Positions 42,393 through 52,320 of a stretch of 64,000 bases of DNA are shown here, one piece after another. The position numbers were made by a program, and so were the translations under genes. The notes beneath the pieces are model-generated. The model saw only the letters and a program-made list of their open reading frames with translations, was not told the origin of the DNA and did no database searches. Positions within the stretch are counted from its first letter, which is position 1, and each line of letters starts with the position of its first letter. The stretch lies in the NCBI RefSeq assembly GCF_009827305.1, contig NZ_WTYJ01000001.1, forward strand, positions 186,001-250,000, written 5' to 3'. This DNA is from Croceibacterium xixiisoli (lineage in GTDB: Bacteria; Pseudomonadota; Alphaproteobacteria; Sphingomonadales; Sphingomonadaceae).

Positions 42393-43982
42393 ATGACAGA
42401 TTCGGCAAATGGTACGCGCGGTTCGATGGTTGTTGACGTGGCCATTATCGGCGCGGGGCCGGCTGGGCTGACCGCTGCCTATCTGTTGACCAAAGCGGGC
42501 AAGACCGTCGCGATCATCGAAAAAGACGCCACCTATGTCGGCGGCATCAGCCGCACGGTCGAACATGAAGGTTATCGGTTCGATATCGGCGGCCACCGCT
42601 TCTTTTCCAAGAGCCAGCAGGTGGTCGATCTCTGGAACGAGATCCTGCCCGACGATTTCATCCAGCGCCCGCGGATGAGCCGCATCTATTACGAAGGCAA
42701 ATTCTATTCCTACCCGCTGCGCGCGTTCGAGGCGCTCGGCAATCTGGGCGTGCTCCGCTCCACCGCCTGCATGGTCAGCTATCTGTGGAGCAAGCTCTTC
42801 CCGATCAAGGACGTGAAAAGCTTCGAAGACTGGACCAGCAACCAGTTCGGCAAGAAACTCTATTCGATCTTTTTCAAGACCTATACCGAGAAGGTCTGGG
42901 GCATGCCCTGCAATGAAATGAGCGCCGACTGGGCCGCGCAGCGCATCAAGGGGCTTTCGCTCTGGGGCGCCGTGGTCGACGGCCTCAAGCGTTCGCTCGG
43001 TCTCAACAAGCGGCCCAATGACGGGCAGGCGGTCAAGACCCTGCTGGAAAGCTTCCGCTATCCGCGCCTGGGCCCGGGCATGATGTGGGATGCCGCGCGC
43101 GACAAGGTGGAGGCGACGGGATCGCGCGTCCATATGAACCACGCACTCAAACAGCTCGCCAGCGATGGCCAGGGCGGCTGGCGCATGACCGCGACCGGTC
43201 CCGATGGTGATGTCGTGATCCAGGCCGCCCATGCGATCAGTTCGGCCCCGATGCGCGAACTGGCCGCCCGGCTGCATCCGCTTCCGGCCACGACAATCAA
43301 TGCCAGCCAGCTCAAATACCGTGATTTCCTGACTGTGGCGCTGATGATCCGTTCGGACGATCTGTTCCCGGACAACTGGATCTACATCCACGATTCGAAG
43401 GTCAGTGTCGGCCGCGTGCAGAACTTCCGCAGCTGGTCGCCCGAAATGGTGCCCGATCCCGATGTCGCCTGCGTGGGCCTGGAATATTTCTGTTTCGAAG
43501 GGGATGGTCTGTGGTCGCGCAGCGACGATGCTCTGGTCGCTCTCGCCACCCAGGAAATGGAAATCCTCGGCCTGCTCGATCCGAAAGACGTGATCGGCGG
43601 CGCGGTCGTGCGGCAGGAAAAGGCCTATCCGGTCTATGACGAAACCTATGCCGCCAATGTCGATGCCATGCGGCATGAACTGGAAGAACGGCACCCGACG
43701 CTGCATCTGGTCGGTCGCAACGGCATGCACCGCTACAACAACCAGGATCACGCGATGATGACCGCGATGCTGACGGTGGAAAATATCCTCGCCGGCGAAC
43801 GGATCTACGACACCTGGTGCGTGAACGAAGACGCCGAATATCATGAAGCCGGCGATGAAGGCGCTGAACGCACGCTGCCGGCCGCACGCGCCGTCACCGC
43901 CGATCAGGCCGCCGCGCTCGCATCGGTGCGTGACGTGCCCGAACGGATTGCAGCAGCAGACACCACCCGCCAGGCCGCGTGA
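42393..43982 (+). CDS. FAD-dependent oxidoreductase, UDP-galactopyranose-mutase/amine-oxidase-like
   Basis: 529 aa. The FAD motif is GAGPAGLTAAYLLTKAGKTV near residue 16, followed by VGGISRTVEHEGYRFDIGGHRFF, the GG-type flavin contact of the NAD(P)-binding_8/amine-oxidase fold. A long tail of about 50 acidic/Ala-rich residues is not conserved-looking. Members of this family often sit with glycosyltransferases and GtrA flippases, where they act on a sugar or polyprenyl-linked intermediate. It starts an operon: the next gene (GtrA) begins in its stop codon (TGATG). Exact chemistry is unknown. Confidence 0.82.
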   Translation: MTDSANGTRGSMVVDVAIIGAGPAGLTAAYLLTKAGKTVAIIEKDATYVGGISRTVEHEGYRFDIGGHRFFSKSQQVVDLWNEILPDDFIQRPRMSRIYYEGKFYSYPLRAFEALGNLGVLRSTACMVSYLWSKLFPIKDVKSFEDWTSNQFGKKLYSIFFKTYTEKVWGMPCNEMSADWAAQRIKGLSLWGAVVDGLKRSLGLNKRPNDGQAVKTLLESFRYPRLGPGMMWDAARDKVEATGSRVHMNHALKQLASDGQGGWRMTATGPDGDVVIQAAHAISSAPMRELAARLHPLPATTINASQLKYRDFLTVALMIRSDDLFPDNWIYIHDSKVSVGRVQNFRSWSPEMVPDPDVACVGLEYFCFEGDGLWSRSDDALVALATQEMEILGLLDPKDVIGGAVVRQEKAYPVYDETYAANVDAMRHELEERHPTLHLVGRNGMHRYNNQDHAMMTAMLTVENILAGERIYDTWCVNEDAEYHEAGDEGAERTLPAARAVTADQAAALASVRDVPERIAAADTTRQAA

Positions 43983-44401
43983 TGATCGCCCTGGCGCGTC
44001 GGCTGCTGGCCGACACCTTCCTGCGCTACGTCGCCGCCAGCGGCGTGGCTCTCGCGGCCGATCTCTCGGCTTTCTTCGCTTTGGTGTTCGGCGGCATGCC
44101 CGCTGGCGCCGCCTCCGCACTGGCCTATTCCTTCGGCATCATTGTGCATTGGCTGATCGCCAGCCGCGCGGTGTTCATCGGCGATGTCGCGGAACGCGGC
44201 CGTGCCCGCACCCGGCAGAAGGCGCTGTTTGTCCTGTCCGCCTTCGCGGGGCTGGCCCTGACCACGGGCATCGTCAGCGCCGGTGCCGCGGTGGAGGCCA
44301 ATCTGCTGCTCACCAAACTCGTCGCGGTGGCCACCAGCTTCGCGGCCAATTGGATGATCCGCCGCCGGCTGGTGTTTCGACTGGCCCCGGCAACCGCGTG
44401 A
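43982..44401 (+). CDS. GtrA family membrane protein
   Basis: 139 aa from ATG 43982, overlapping the upstream TGA; a GTG three bases earlier is also possible. Four membrane helices are seen (near 14-33, 36-57, 75-95 and 100-125), with the family motif FLRYVAASGVALAADLSAFF at the start. GtrA proteins move polyprenyl-phosphate-linked sugars across the inner membrane. It is coupled to the flavoprotein upstream and followed by the epimerase gene after 69 nt. This places the operon in assembly of a cell-envelope glycan. Confidence 0.87.
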   Translation: MIALARRLLADTFLRYVAASGVALAADLSAFFALVFGGMPAGAASALAYSFGIIVHWLIASRAVFIGDVAERGRARTRQKALFVLSAFAGLALTTGIVSAGAAVEANLLLTKLVAVATSFAANWMIRRRLVFRLAPATA

Positions 44402-44470
44402 TCCTGTCCGGGTGGCCCGCCGGTGCGGCGGGTCCGCCACCGGGCGCCATGTTTTCAGGGGAATTAGGCA

Positions 44471-45505
44471 ATGGCATTCTATCTGGTTACCGGCGGTTCA
44501 GGCTTTGTCGGCACCTTGCTCGTGTCGCGCCTGCTGGATGAAGGGCATGATGTCGCCAGCATCGATCTGCTGCCGACCAGCCTGTCGCATCCGCGCCTGC
44601 GCGCCACCATCGGCGATATCCGCGACCGCGCCACGCTGGATGCCATCTACGCCACCGGCACGCCCGATGCGGTGTTCCATTGCGCGGCGCTGCTGGCCCA
44701 CGGATCGATCAGCACGTCGGATATGATGTCGCACAATGTGGAAGGGACGCGTGTTCTGGCCCAGGCCAGCGCCGCCGCCCATGTGCGCAAGATCGTCTAT
44801 CTGTCGAGCAATTGCCTCTGGGGCCGGGGCTTTGATCGCCCGGTCGATCTGGAACAGCCCGAACCATGCGAAGCCTATGGCGTCAGCAAGCTGGAAGGCG
44901 AACGCGTGCTGGCCGCGCTGGGTGACCGGATCGAAACGGTTGCCATCCGTTGCCCGACGATCATTGATGAAGGGCGGCTGGGCCTGCTCGCGATCCTGTT
45001 CGAATTCATTGCAGACGGCAATCGCGTCTGGCTGGTGGGCAAGGGGGACAATCGCTACCAGTTCATCTACGCCGCCGACCTGCTGAACGCGATGATCCGC
45101 GCCGCCCACGTTCCCGGCTCGCATGTGTTCGGCATCGGGTCGGACAATGTCCCGACCATGGCGGAAACCTTCCAGCATGTGATCGATGGCACGGGTAGCC
45201 GGTCCCGCCTGGCCGCCGTGCCCAAGGCGCCGATGATCGCCGCGATGAAGATCGCCCACCATCTGCGGATATCCCCGCTCGGGCCCTACCACTATCGCAT
45301 GATCGCCTCGTCCTTCGTGTTCGATACCAGTCGCATCAAGCAGGTGCTCGGCTGGCAGCCTACGCTCACCAATGGTGAAATGCTGCTCAAGGCCTATCGC
45401 TATTATGACAGCAATCGCGCCGAAATAGCGGCCCGCGCCGATGTGTCCGCCCATCGGCAGGCGACGAAGATGGGCGTGATCCGCGTGCTCAAATATATCT
45501 CATGA
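44471..45505 (+). CDS. NAD-dependent epimerase/dehydratase (extended SDR)
   Basis: 344 aa. The cofactor motif is VTGGSGFVGTLL at the N-terminus. The catalytic YxxxK is YGVSK, near residue 136, and STS/SSN at about 115-117 serves as the serine element. The family makes sugar nucleotides by epimerisation, dehydration or reduction. Ribosome binding site AGGGGAATT lies before the ATG. Its stop overlaps the ATG of the membrane glycosyltransferase (ATGA at 45502-45505). It likely supplies the sugar for that transferase. Confidence 0.87.
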   Translation: MAFYLVTGGSGFVGTLLVSRLLDEGHDVASIDLLPTSLSHPRLRATIGDIRDRATLDAIYATGTPDAVFHCAALLAHGSISTSDMMSHNVEGTRVLAQASAAAHVRKIVYLSSNCLWGRGFDRPVDLEQPEPCEAYGVSKLEGERVLAALGDRIETVAIRCPTIIDEGRLGLLAILFEFIADGNRVWLVGKGDNRYQFIYAADLLNAMIRAAHVPGSHVFGIGSDNVPTMAETFQHVIDGTGSRSRLAAVPKAPMIAAMKIAHHLRISPLGPYHYRMIASSFVFDTSRIKQVLGWQPTLTNGEMLLKAYRYYDSNRAEIAARADVSAHRQATKMGVIRVLKYIS

Positions 45506-47073
45506 TCGTCACCGCCCGATCATCCACCCAGCCGGAAACTGCCACCGGCCGGCGCCCGGATGCCCAGGCGCATGGCTGGGCGCTGGACTGGGCGCAGGGG
45601 TGGAAGATCGCGGCGCTGGTCGCCTTCGCCGCCTGGGTGCTGGCGATTGGCGCTCGCCACGAACCCTGGTTCGATGAAGCGCAGGCCTGGCTGCTGGCGA
45701 GAGACAGCGGCCTGGTCGAACTGCTGGCTGAACGGGTTCGCTATGAAGGCACGCCGGGGCTGTGGCATGCCATCCTGTGGATCGCGATCCGCTGTGGCCT
45801 GCCCTATGCACAGTTTCAGCTGCTGCCGGCAGGCTTCGCCATCGCCGGGGCGGCGGTGGTGTTGTGGCGCGCGCCCTTTCCTGGCTGGATGCGCCTTGCG
45901 GTCATCTTTTCCTATTTCTTCGCCTATCAATATTCGGTCGTCGCGCGCAGTTACACGGTGGATCTGCTGCTGATTCCGCTTGCTGCCGCCTTCTTTGCCC
46001 AGCGCAGCGAAAGACCGCTGCGCTATGCGCTCGTCATCGGCCTGATCGCCAATCTCAACGCTCACGGCTTTCTCGCTGCGGCGGTGCTGGGGCTGGAACT
46101 CGCCTGGCACCTGTATCGCGCTGACCGCCTGCCGTTCGGGCGGCAGGGCCTAACCGGCTGGCAGGCGCTCGCCATCGCGGTCGCGTGCGGGCTCTTCGCC
46201 CTGGCCTGCGCCTGGCAGCCGGCGGACAACAACTATGTCCGGGCCGGGCAGGCCTGGATTTTCCGTCCCTTGATCGAAGGGCTAAACTATCTGCGTTATG
46301 CCTATGTGGATCGGCTGGCCCTGACCTCTGCTCCAACCACGCAGCTGTCTGCGGTGGAGGCGCTGGCCGGGCTGTTTGTGCTGGCCTTCTGCCTTATCCC
46401 CTTGATCGTCCTCGTCGGCAGAGGTCCCCATCGCTGGCTCTGCGTCGGGGTGACCGGTGTCCTTCTGCTGTTTTCGGTCACGACCTACGCCAACTATTGG
46501 CACAGCGGGCTGCTCTATCTGTTTTCGCTGTTCGCGCTGTGGATTTCCTGGCCTGCTTCGGTCGCCGCCCTGCGCCGCCATGCGATGATCGGTTTCGCCG
46601 TGATTGCGGCATTGCAGATCGTGCAGACCGCCAGGACGGGGATACTCGATGCACGGCATGTCTATTCGCCCGGGCGGGAACTGGCGCTGTTCCTTGCCGA
46701 TTATCGCGCAAGCCATCCTGATGCCCGGATCAGCGCATTCGGCTTCAAGGCCTTTGCCGCGCAACCCTGGCAGCCGGGCAATGCTTTCGACGGAATTGCC
46801 GATCAGGCCTATGTCGACTGGTCGACCAGGGCTGCGTGGGAACCCTTTCCCAATGCCCATGCCTGGCAATCGATCATGCGCGAAACGCCCGATGTGATCG
46901 TTGCCTTTGCCCCGGCGTTCGATGCCGACAATCCCGAAGGGCGCATCGATGCCTGCCAGTCAGGCTATGTCCCGATCCGGTCCTTTGCCGGAACAATGGT
47001 CTTTCGCGGCTTCGTGGTGGAAGACAATTCGCTGGTGGTGCTGGAACGTCGCGACGCAATCGCCTGCCGCTGA
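45502..47073 (+). CDS. GT-C type membrane glycosyltransferase-like protein
   Basis: 523 aa with about ten predicted membrane helices in the first 400 residues. After the first helix comes EPWFDEAQAWLLAR, the acidic DE loop typical of GT-C (ArnT/PMT/GT39-like) transferases that use polyprenyl-phosphate sugars. A soluble C-terminal part of about 110 residues lies in the periplasm (AFGFKAFAAQPWQPGNAFDG and onwards). It is translationally coupled to the epimerase. With GtrA it would transfer a flipped sugar to a periplasmic acceptor such as lipid A, a glycan or a protein. The convergent msrB gene begins 12 nt downstream. Confidence 0.8.
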   Translation: MIVTARSSTQPETATGRRPDAQAHGWALDWAQGWKIAALVAFAAWVLAIGARHEPWFDEAQAWLLARDSGLVELLAERVRYEGTPGLWHAILWIAIRCGLPYAQFQLLPAGFAIAGAAVVLWRAPFPGWMRLAVIFSYFFAYQYSVVARSYTVDLLLIPLAAAFFAQRSERPLRYALVIGLIANLNAHGFLAAAVLGLELAWHLYRADRLPFGRQGLTGWQALAIAVACGLFALACAWQPADNNYVRAGQAWIFRPLIEGLNYLRYAYVDRLALTSAPTTQLSAVEALAGLFVLAFCLIPLIVLVGRGPHRWLCVGVTGVLLLFSVTTYANYWHSGLLYLFSLFALWISWPASVAALRRHAMIGFAVIAALQIVQTARTGILDARHVYSPGRELALFLADYRASHPDARISAFGFKAFAAQPWQPGNAFDGIADQAYVDWSTRAAWEPFPNAHAWQSIMRETPDVIVAFAPAFDADNPEGRIDACQSGYVPIRSFAGTMVFRGFVVEDNSLVVLERRDAIACR

Positions 47074-47085
47074 CGGGTAGCCCGC

Positions 47086-47577
47086 TCAGGTCGGCTGGAA
47101 ATTCATCGCCACGCCGTTCATGCAATAGCGCAGGCCGGTGGGGCGCGGGCCGTCGTTGAACAGATGGCCCAGATGGCCGCCGCAATCGACGCAATGCACT
47201 TCGCGGCGCGGATAGCCGAGCTTGTGGTCCACCTTCGTGCCGATGGCGCCCTGCAACGGGCGGAAGAAGCTGGGCCAGCCGGTGCCGCTGTCGAACTTGG
47301 TGTCCGACGAAAACAGATTGTTGGTGCAACCTGCGCAGGTGAAGGTGCCCTTGCGGTGCTCCAGATTGAGCGGAGAGGAAAACGGCCGTTCGGTCGCCTC
47401 TTCGCGCAGCACGCTGAACTGTGCGCGGGTCAGCCGGCTGCGCCATTGTGCTTCGGTCAGATTGACCCGCAGCGGCCGCGCCTCGGCTGTCTCACCCCAG
47501 CCGCCGAACAGCGGAATGGCCACACCCGCGCCCAACAGGGCGAGTGCGGTACGGCGATCCGGGCGAAATGACGTCAT
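47086..47577 (-). CDS. msrB: Peptide-methionine (R)-S-oxide reductase, Tat-exported
   Basis: 163 aa from ATG 47577, with GAGGAGG 6 nt upstream. A twin-arginine start (RPDRRTALALLGAGVAIPLF) suggests export by Tat. The SelR domain has both zinc CxxC pairs (CAGC and CVDC) and the catalytic Cys in RYCMNG, plus TGWPSF. It repairs methionine-R-sulfoxide in proteins, here in the periplasm. A resolving-cysteine partner or MsrA is not encoded nearby; MsrP is the more usual periplasmic system. It is the only gene here in this function. Confidence 0.92.
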   Translation of the reverse strand: MTSFRPDRRTALALLGAGVAIPLFGGWGETAEARPLRVNLTEAQWRSRLTRAQFSVLREEATERPFSSPLNLEHRKGTFTCAGCTNNLFSSDTKFDSGTGWPSFFRPLQGAIGTKVDHKLGYPRREVHCVDCGGHLGHLFNDGPRPTGLRYCMNGVAMNFQPT

Positions 47578-47605
47578 GCTGGGCCTCCTCGGGCAGAACG
47601 GCTGT

Positions 47606-48853
47606 CTACGCCGCCTTGCCCGAACGCAGTCTGAACAGCCGGGCAAAAATCCCCCGCCGCTTGCGCCCGGCGCCCTGCGGACCCGATTTCATCACCCGCG
47701 TGCGGAACAGCCGTGATCCCACCCGAATGAACACCGCCACGCACACCGCCTGCCACGCCAGCGCCAGCGCATGCGGCCACAGCGCATCCTGCTGTGCCGC
47801 GCGGGACAGCATGGCGAAGGGGGAACTCAGCGGAAACGCCACCGCGATCAGCTCCACCGGCTGGCCGATCCGGTTGACCGTGGAGCTGGCGAAGAAAAAC
47901 AGCAGAATCTGCGCCATGCTGGCCGGCATCGACAGGGTCTGCACCTCGCGCACCGTGGTCGCGAGCGATCCGATCGCCAGGAAGATCGACCCGAGCAACA
48001 GATAGCCGGCGGAAAAATACAGCACGCCAAAGGCCACGAACAAGGGCCAGCCCACCGCCGGCGTCGGCAGCACCGGCATGCCCGAACCGCCGAGCGACAG
48101 CACCAGCAGAATGGTGGAGGTCCAGACCGCGATCCCGACCATGGACACCGCCAGCATGGCGAACAGCTTGCCCAGGAACACCGCATCCATGGGGATCGCG
48201 GCGGCCAGGATCTCGATGATCTTGTTGCCCTTTTCCTCCACCAGGTTGGACAGAACCATGCCCGCCAGCACCATCATCAGCAGGAACAGCAGCAATTGCG
48301 CGGCCTGCGCCGTCGCCAGCCGGTCCTGCATCTGTGCCGCGCCGCTGGTGGTCACGGTTTGCACCGCCACCGGCGGAAACTGCGCCGGCTCCGTCTCCAG
48401 CGCGGCGGCCCCGATCATGCCCACCACGCCGCGCCACATGCTGCCGCGCTCCGCCGTGGCGGTCAGCACCGGGGCGGCCGGGGTGCCGCTCACGATCGCG
48501 GCCAGATTGCCGCCCTTCTCTGCCAGCGTTGCCCTGGCATCGAAGCTTTCCCCCGGCGGCACGGTCTGGATGATCGCCATGTCGGGCACCCCGCCGCTCA
48601 ACTGCCGGGCGATCCGTTCGCGCGCGGCCAGCATGGCGGCGCCATCTGCCGCGCTCATGGCAATGCCGATCTGCGGCGCGGCCGCTTCGGTGCTCACCTG
48701 CCGGCCGATCCCACCCGCCAGCGCGCCCACCACCAGCGGGAACAGCGGCGCCAGCAGGAAGAAGATGAAGGATCGGCTGAACAGGATCGCGCCGATATCG
48801 CGCCGCGCCACCACCAGCGCCGCCTGCATCAGCGGCAGTCTGCCCTCGCTCAT
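47606..48853 (-). CDS. ABC-2 type transporter permease (NatB-like)
   Basis: 415 aa. An N-terminal helix (about 26-46, SFIFFLLAPLFPLVVGALAGG) is followed by an extracytoplasmic domain of about 150 residues, then five helices in the C-terminal half (LLLFLLMMVLAGMVL, MLAVSMVGIAVWTSTILLVL, WPLFVAFGVLYFSAGYLLL, MAQILLFFFASSTV, ALALAWQAVCVAVFI). This is the ABC-2/NatB exporter shape. The ATG overlaps the stop of the ATPase gene (ATGA at 48850-48853). Substrate unknown; members export sodium, drugs or lipids. Confidence 0.87.
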   Translation of the reverse strand: MSEGRLPLMQAALVVARRDIGAILFSRSFIFFLLAPLFPLVVGALAGGIGRQVSTEAAAPQIGIAMSAADGAAMLAARERIARQLSGGVPDMAIIQTVPPGESFDARATLAEKGGNLAAIVSGTPAAPVLTATAERGSMWRGVVGMIGAAALETEPAQFPPVAVQTVTTSGAAQMQDRLATAQAAQLLLFLLMMVLAGMVLSNLVEEKGNKIIEILAAAIPMDAVFLGKLFAMLAVSMVGIAVWTSTILLVLSLGGSGMPVLPTPAVGWPLFVAFGVLYFSAGYLLLGSIFLAIGSLATTVREVQTLSMPASMAQILLFFFASSTVNRIGQPVELIAVAFPLSSPFAMLSRAAQQDALWPHALALAWQAVCVAVFIRVGSRLFRTRVMKSGPQGAGRKRRGIFARLFRLRSGKAA

Positions 48854-49788
48854 TGCCCGTCCTCCCCATCGGTGGCGCCGCTGGTCAGCGCCTCGGCCGC
48901 CGCCTGCCCGGCAATCGCCACGAAGGCATCATGCAGCCCAGCCCGCTCGATCGAAAGCGAGCGAATCCCAGCATTGCCGGCGATCAGCGCGCGCAGCAGC
49001 GGCTCCACCCCGCTTTCGGGCAGCGGAAAATGCCAAAAATTGCCGATCCGGCTGGTGTCGGCGGGCAGCGCCGCGCGCCATGGCCCGTCCGCATCGCTGG
49101 TCTCCAGCCGCACCTGCGCCGGAATCCGGTCGCGCGCGGTGTCGACCGATCCGGCATAGGGCACCTTGCCCCCGGCAATGATGGCGACATTTTCGCACAG
49201 GCGTTCGGCATGGGCGATCACATGGGTGGAAAACAGCACCGTCGCGCCGCGATCCGCCAGCGACCGAATCAGCCGTTCCAGCTTGCCCTGGTTGATCGCA
49301 TCCAGCCCGCTGAACGGTTCGTCCAGCACCACCAGCCGCGGTTCATGCACCAGCGTGCCCAGCAATTGCACCTGCTGCGCCATCCCCTTGGACAATTGCC
49401 GGATCTGCCGCTCGGCCGCATGGCCCAGGCCATATTCCTCCAGCAAAGCGCGCCCGCGCCGCCGCCCCTCGGCCTGTGGCAATCCGCGCAGCGCCCCCAT
49501 GAAACCGATCGCCTCATAGGCTTTCATCGCCGGGTACAGCCCGCGCTCTTCGGGCAGATAGCCGATCTGCCGGGCGATATCCTGTGGATTGGCATGGCCC
49601 AGCACCCGCCGTTCGCCCGAATCGGGCTCGATAATGCCCAGCAGCATCCGCAATGTCGTGGTCTTGCCCGCGCCATTGGGCCCCAGCACGCCATAGATCG
49701 TGCCCTGCGGCACTGACAGATCGACTCCGTCCACCGCCAGCGTCCCGTCGAACCGCTTGACCAGTCCGCGCGCTTCAATGGCCAGCAT
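48850..49788 (-). CDS. ABC transporter ATP-binding protein (NatA-like)
   Basis: 312 aa from ATG 49788, which fits the family start (IEARGLVKRFDG); the frame is open to 49866 but the added 26 residues look non-coding. Walker A is GPNGAGKTTT, the signature is LSKGMAQQVQ, Walker B is LVVLDEPFSGLD and the switch His follows in STHV. A DUF4162-like C-terminal domain (about 225-300) is typical of NatA-type ATPases. It is coupled to the ABC-2 permease. The start lies 90 nt from the divergent queG gene. Confidence 0.9.
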   Translation of the reverse strand: MLAIEARGLVKRFDGTLAVDGVDLSVPQGTIYGVLGPNGAGKTTTLRMLLGIIEPDSGERRVLGHANPQDIARQIGYLPEERGLYPAMKAYEAIGFMGALRGLPQAEGRRRGRALLEEYGLGHAAERQIRQLSKGMAQQVQLLGTLVHEPRLVVLDEPFSGLDAINQGKLERLIRSLADRGATVLFSTHVIAHAERLCENVAIIAGGKVPYAGSVDTARDRIPAQVRLETSDADGPWRAALPADTSRIGNFWHFPLPESGVEPLLRALIAGNAGIRSLSIERAGLHDAFVAIAGQAAAEALTSGATDGEDGQ

Positions 49789-49877
49789 TCCGGTATTCCC
49801 GGAAATGATCGGCCCATTGCCCGTGTTGGCCGCTTGGCCTAGCCGCATTTGCATGATGACCGGCATAGCCGGGGCTT

Positions 49878-50975
49878 ATGGACAGGAGCAAACCGGATTT
49901 GGTTAACGCGGCGGTGATCGACGGGCTGAAGGCGCGGCTGATCGATCAGGCGCGCGCGCTGGGTTTTGCCGCCATCGGTTTCGCCCCGGCAGAGGATGAT
50001 CCGCTGCGCGCGGAACGCCTGCATGAATGGCTCGATGCCGGCTATCACGGCGATATGGCCTGGATGGCGGACCGCGCCGATGTGCGCCAGGGGCCGCAGA
50101 GCATGTGGCCCGATGCCGCCAGCGTCATCGCGCTCGGCATGTCCTACGCCCCCGATCATGATCCGCTCGCGCTGGAAGGAAACCCCGAACGCGCGCGCAT
50201 TTCCGTCTATGCCCAGGGGCGCGATTACCATGACGTTGTGAAGAAGGCGCTGAAGGCGCTCGGCCGTTGGCTGGCCGCGGAAACCAAGGCCCTGGGGCTG
50301 GAGGAAGCGGGGATGAAGGTCTTCGTCGATACCGCCCCGGTGATGGAAAAACCGCTCGGCGAAGCGGCCGGGATCGGCTGGCAGGGCAAGCATACCAATC
50401 TGGTCAGCCGCGAACATGGCAGCTGGCTGTTCCTCGGCGCGATCTATTCCACCCTGCCTTTTGCGCCCGATGAACCGCATGATGGCAATTGCGGCACCTG
50501 CAATGCATGCCAGACCGCCTGCCCGACGGATGCTTTCCCCGCGCCCTATCGGCTCGATGCGCGGCGCTGCATCTCCTATCTCACCATCGAACACCACGGC
50601 CCCATTCCGGAAGAATTCCGCCGCCCGATGGGCAACCGCATCTATGGCTGCGATGATTGCCTGGCCGTCTGCCCGTGGAACAAATTCGCCAGCTCCGCCG
50701 CGCGCAACCGCGCCTTCATGGCCCGCGCCGAACTGATCGCCCCCCGGCTCGAGGAATTGCTCGCCCTCGATGATGCGGGGTTCCGCAGCCTGTTTTCCGG
50801 CTCCCCGATCAAGCGGATCGGGCGCAACCGCTTCGTGCGCAACTGCCTGATCGCCGCGGGCAACAGCGGCAATCCCGCCCTGCTGCCCCCGGTCCGCGCC
50901 CTGCTCAACGATGCGGACGACACCGTGGCGGAGGCGGCGAACTGGGCAGAGGCGGAACTTACAGCATCTCCTTGA
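49878..50975 (+). CDS. queG: Epoxyqueuosine reductase
   Basis: 365 aa. The N-terminal cobalamin-binding domain has [20 protein letters not shown], including the conserved DTAPV motif. Two ferredoxin-like clusters follow: [12 protein letters not shown], and a second formed by an isolated Cys (RRCISYL) and [10 protein letters not shown]. The C-terminal tail is HEAT-like. It reduces epoxyqueuosine to queuosine in the wobble base of tRNAs for Asp, Asn, His and Tyr. Its end overlaps the convergent reductase gene by 17 nt. The ATG at 49878 gives the expected N-terminus. Confidence 0.95.
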   Translation: MDRSKPDLVNAAVIDGLKARLIDQARALGFAAIGFAPAEDDPLRAERLHEWLDAGYHGDMAWMADRADVRQGPQSMWPDAASVIALGMSYAPDHDPLALEGNPERARISVYAQGRDYHDVVKKALKALGRWLAAETKALGLEEAGMKVFVDTAPVMEKPLGEAAGIGWQGKHTNLVSREHGSWLFLGAIYSTLPFAPDEPHDGNCGTCNACQTACPTDAFPAPYRLDARRCISYLTIEHHGPIPEEFRRPMGNRIYGCDDCLAVCPWNKFASSAARNRAFMARAELIAPRLEELLALDDAGFRSLFSGSPIKRIGRNRFVRNCLIAAGNSGNPALLPPVRALLNDADDTVAEAANWAEAELTASP

Positions 50976-52194
50976 TCGGGATGTCGACATCGGCCAGCAC
51001 CTCGGGCGCGATCGCTGCCCGCGCTTCCACCAGCTTGCGCCCTTGGGCGTAATCCTTGGTCCGGTTGACGCAATCGAGCGCAATCACTCTGCCATGGCGC
51101 AGATAGATCACCGAGAAAGACCGCTCGGCCACATCGCCGCGCAGCACCGTGGCATCATGGCCGATGCTCAGCCCCACGGTCTGCAGCCGCAGATCATATT
51201 GGTTGGACCAGAACCACGGCACCGCATGATAAGGCTGCGCCGTGCCGCAGATCATCCTGGCCGCCGCAGTCGCCTGGTCATTGGCGTTCTGCACGCTTTC
51301 CAGCCGGATCACCGCCCCATCGGCAAAATCATTGGCATGGGCGGCGCAATCGCCCACCGCATAGATGTCGGGCAGGCTGGTGCGGCTGTATTCATCCACA
51401 TCCACCCCATTGGCCCCCGAAGCCCCGGCGGCGATCAACGGGCCGATCGCGGGGATGATGCCGATCCCGGCCACCACGATGTCGCAGGCGATGGCGCTGC
51501 CATCGGCAAAGCGCGCGCCGGCCACCCGCCCGGTCATGCCATCCATCGTGCCGGTCAGCTCCACCAGTTCGGTTTCCAGCCGCAGATCCACCCCATGCGC
51601 GCGATGTTCCGCTTCGTAGAAGGCAGACAAATCCGGCCCCGCCACGCGCGACAGCAGCCGATCCTGCTGTTCGATCAGCACCACCTCGGCCCCCAGCTTG
51701 CGCAGCACGGCCGCCGCTTCCAGCCCGATATAGCCCCCGCCAACCACCAGCGCCCGCCGCGCGCCGCCTTCCAGCTCGGCCATCATCCGGTCCACATCGG
51801 CCCGGTCGCGCACATAATGCACCCCGCTCAACTGCGCCCCGGGGCAGGAAAGCCGCCGCGGATCACCCCCAGTGGCCCAGATCAGCGTGCCATAGGTCAG
51901 CGCTTCACCATTGCTCAGCGTCACGGTTTTGGAGGCCGGATCGACCTTCACCACCGGGCTTTCCAGCCGCAGCGTGATCGCCTTGTCCTGCCAGAACTGC
52001 AGCGGGCGGATCAGGATACGCTCGAACGGCTTTTCGCCCGACAGATACTCCTTGGACAGCGGCGGCCGCTCATAGGGCGGATTGGCATCGCGCCCGACCA
52101 TCAGGATCGACCCCTCAAACCCCGCCTGGCGCAGGGCAATCGCTGCCTGGGCCCCGGCATGGCCGGTACCCACGATAATGATATCCGCCGTCAA
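50959..52194 (-). CDS. NAD(P)H:ferredoxin (rhodocoxin/rubredoxin)-reductase-like flavoprotein
   Basis: 411 aa from a TTG at 52194, preceded by AAGAGG at 5 nt; no in-frame ATG lies close, and the long frame to 52320 gives an atypical N-terminus. FAD motif [24 protein letters not shown] motif [21 protein letters not shown] and the flavin-binding GDCAAH are all present, with the reductase C-terminal domain last. It passes electrons from NAD(P)H to a ferredoxin. It could serve the P450 at 4658-5839 if the ferredoxin is supplied elsewhere, but this link is a guess. Confidence 0.88.
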   Translation of the reverse strand: MTADIIIVGTGHAGAQAAIALRQAGFEGSILMVGRDANPPYERPPLSKEYLSGEKPFERILIRPLQFWQDKAITLRLESPVVKVDPASKTVTLSNGEALTYGTLIWATGGDPRRLSCPGAQLSGVHYVRDRADVDRMMAELEGGARRALVVGGGYIGLEAAAVLRKLGAEVVLIEQQDRLLSRVAGPDLSAFYEAEHRAHGVDLRLETELVELTGTMDGMTGRVAGARFADGSAIACDIVVAGIGIIPAIGPLIAAGASGANGVDVDEYSRTSLPDIYAVGDCAAHANDFADGAVIRLESVQNANDQATAAARMICGTAQPYHAVPWFWSNQYDLRLQTVGLSIGHDATVLRGDVAERSFSVIYLRHGRVIALDCVNRTKDYAQGRKLVEARAAIAPEVLADVDIPIKEML

Positions 52195-52320
52195 ATCCGC
52201 CTCTTCCCTTTGTGGTGTTTGGCGCTGTTCTATCACCTCTGCCGCAACAGGGTAGTGCGTGAAGGTTGGACGCGGGCGGGGAGTGATTGGAGGCACGCCC
52301 GCCCGAGACATGGTGAGCAC

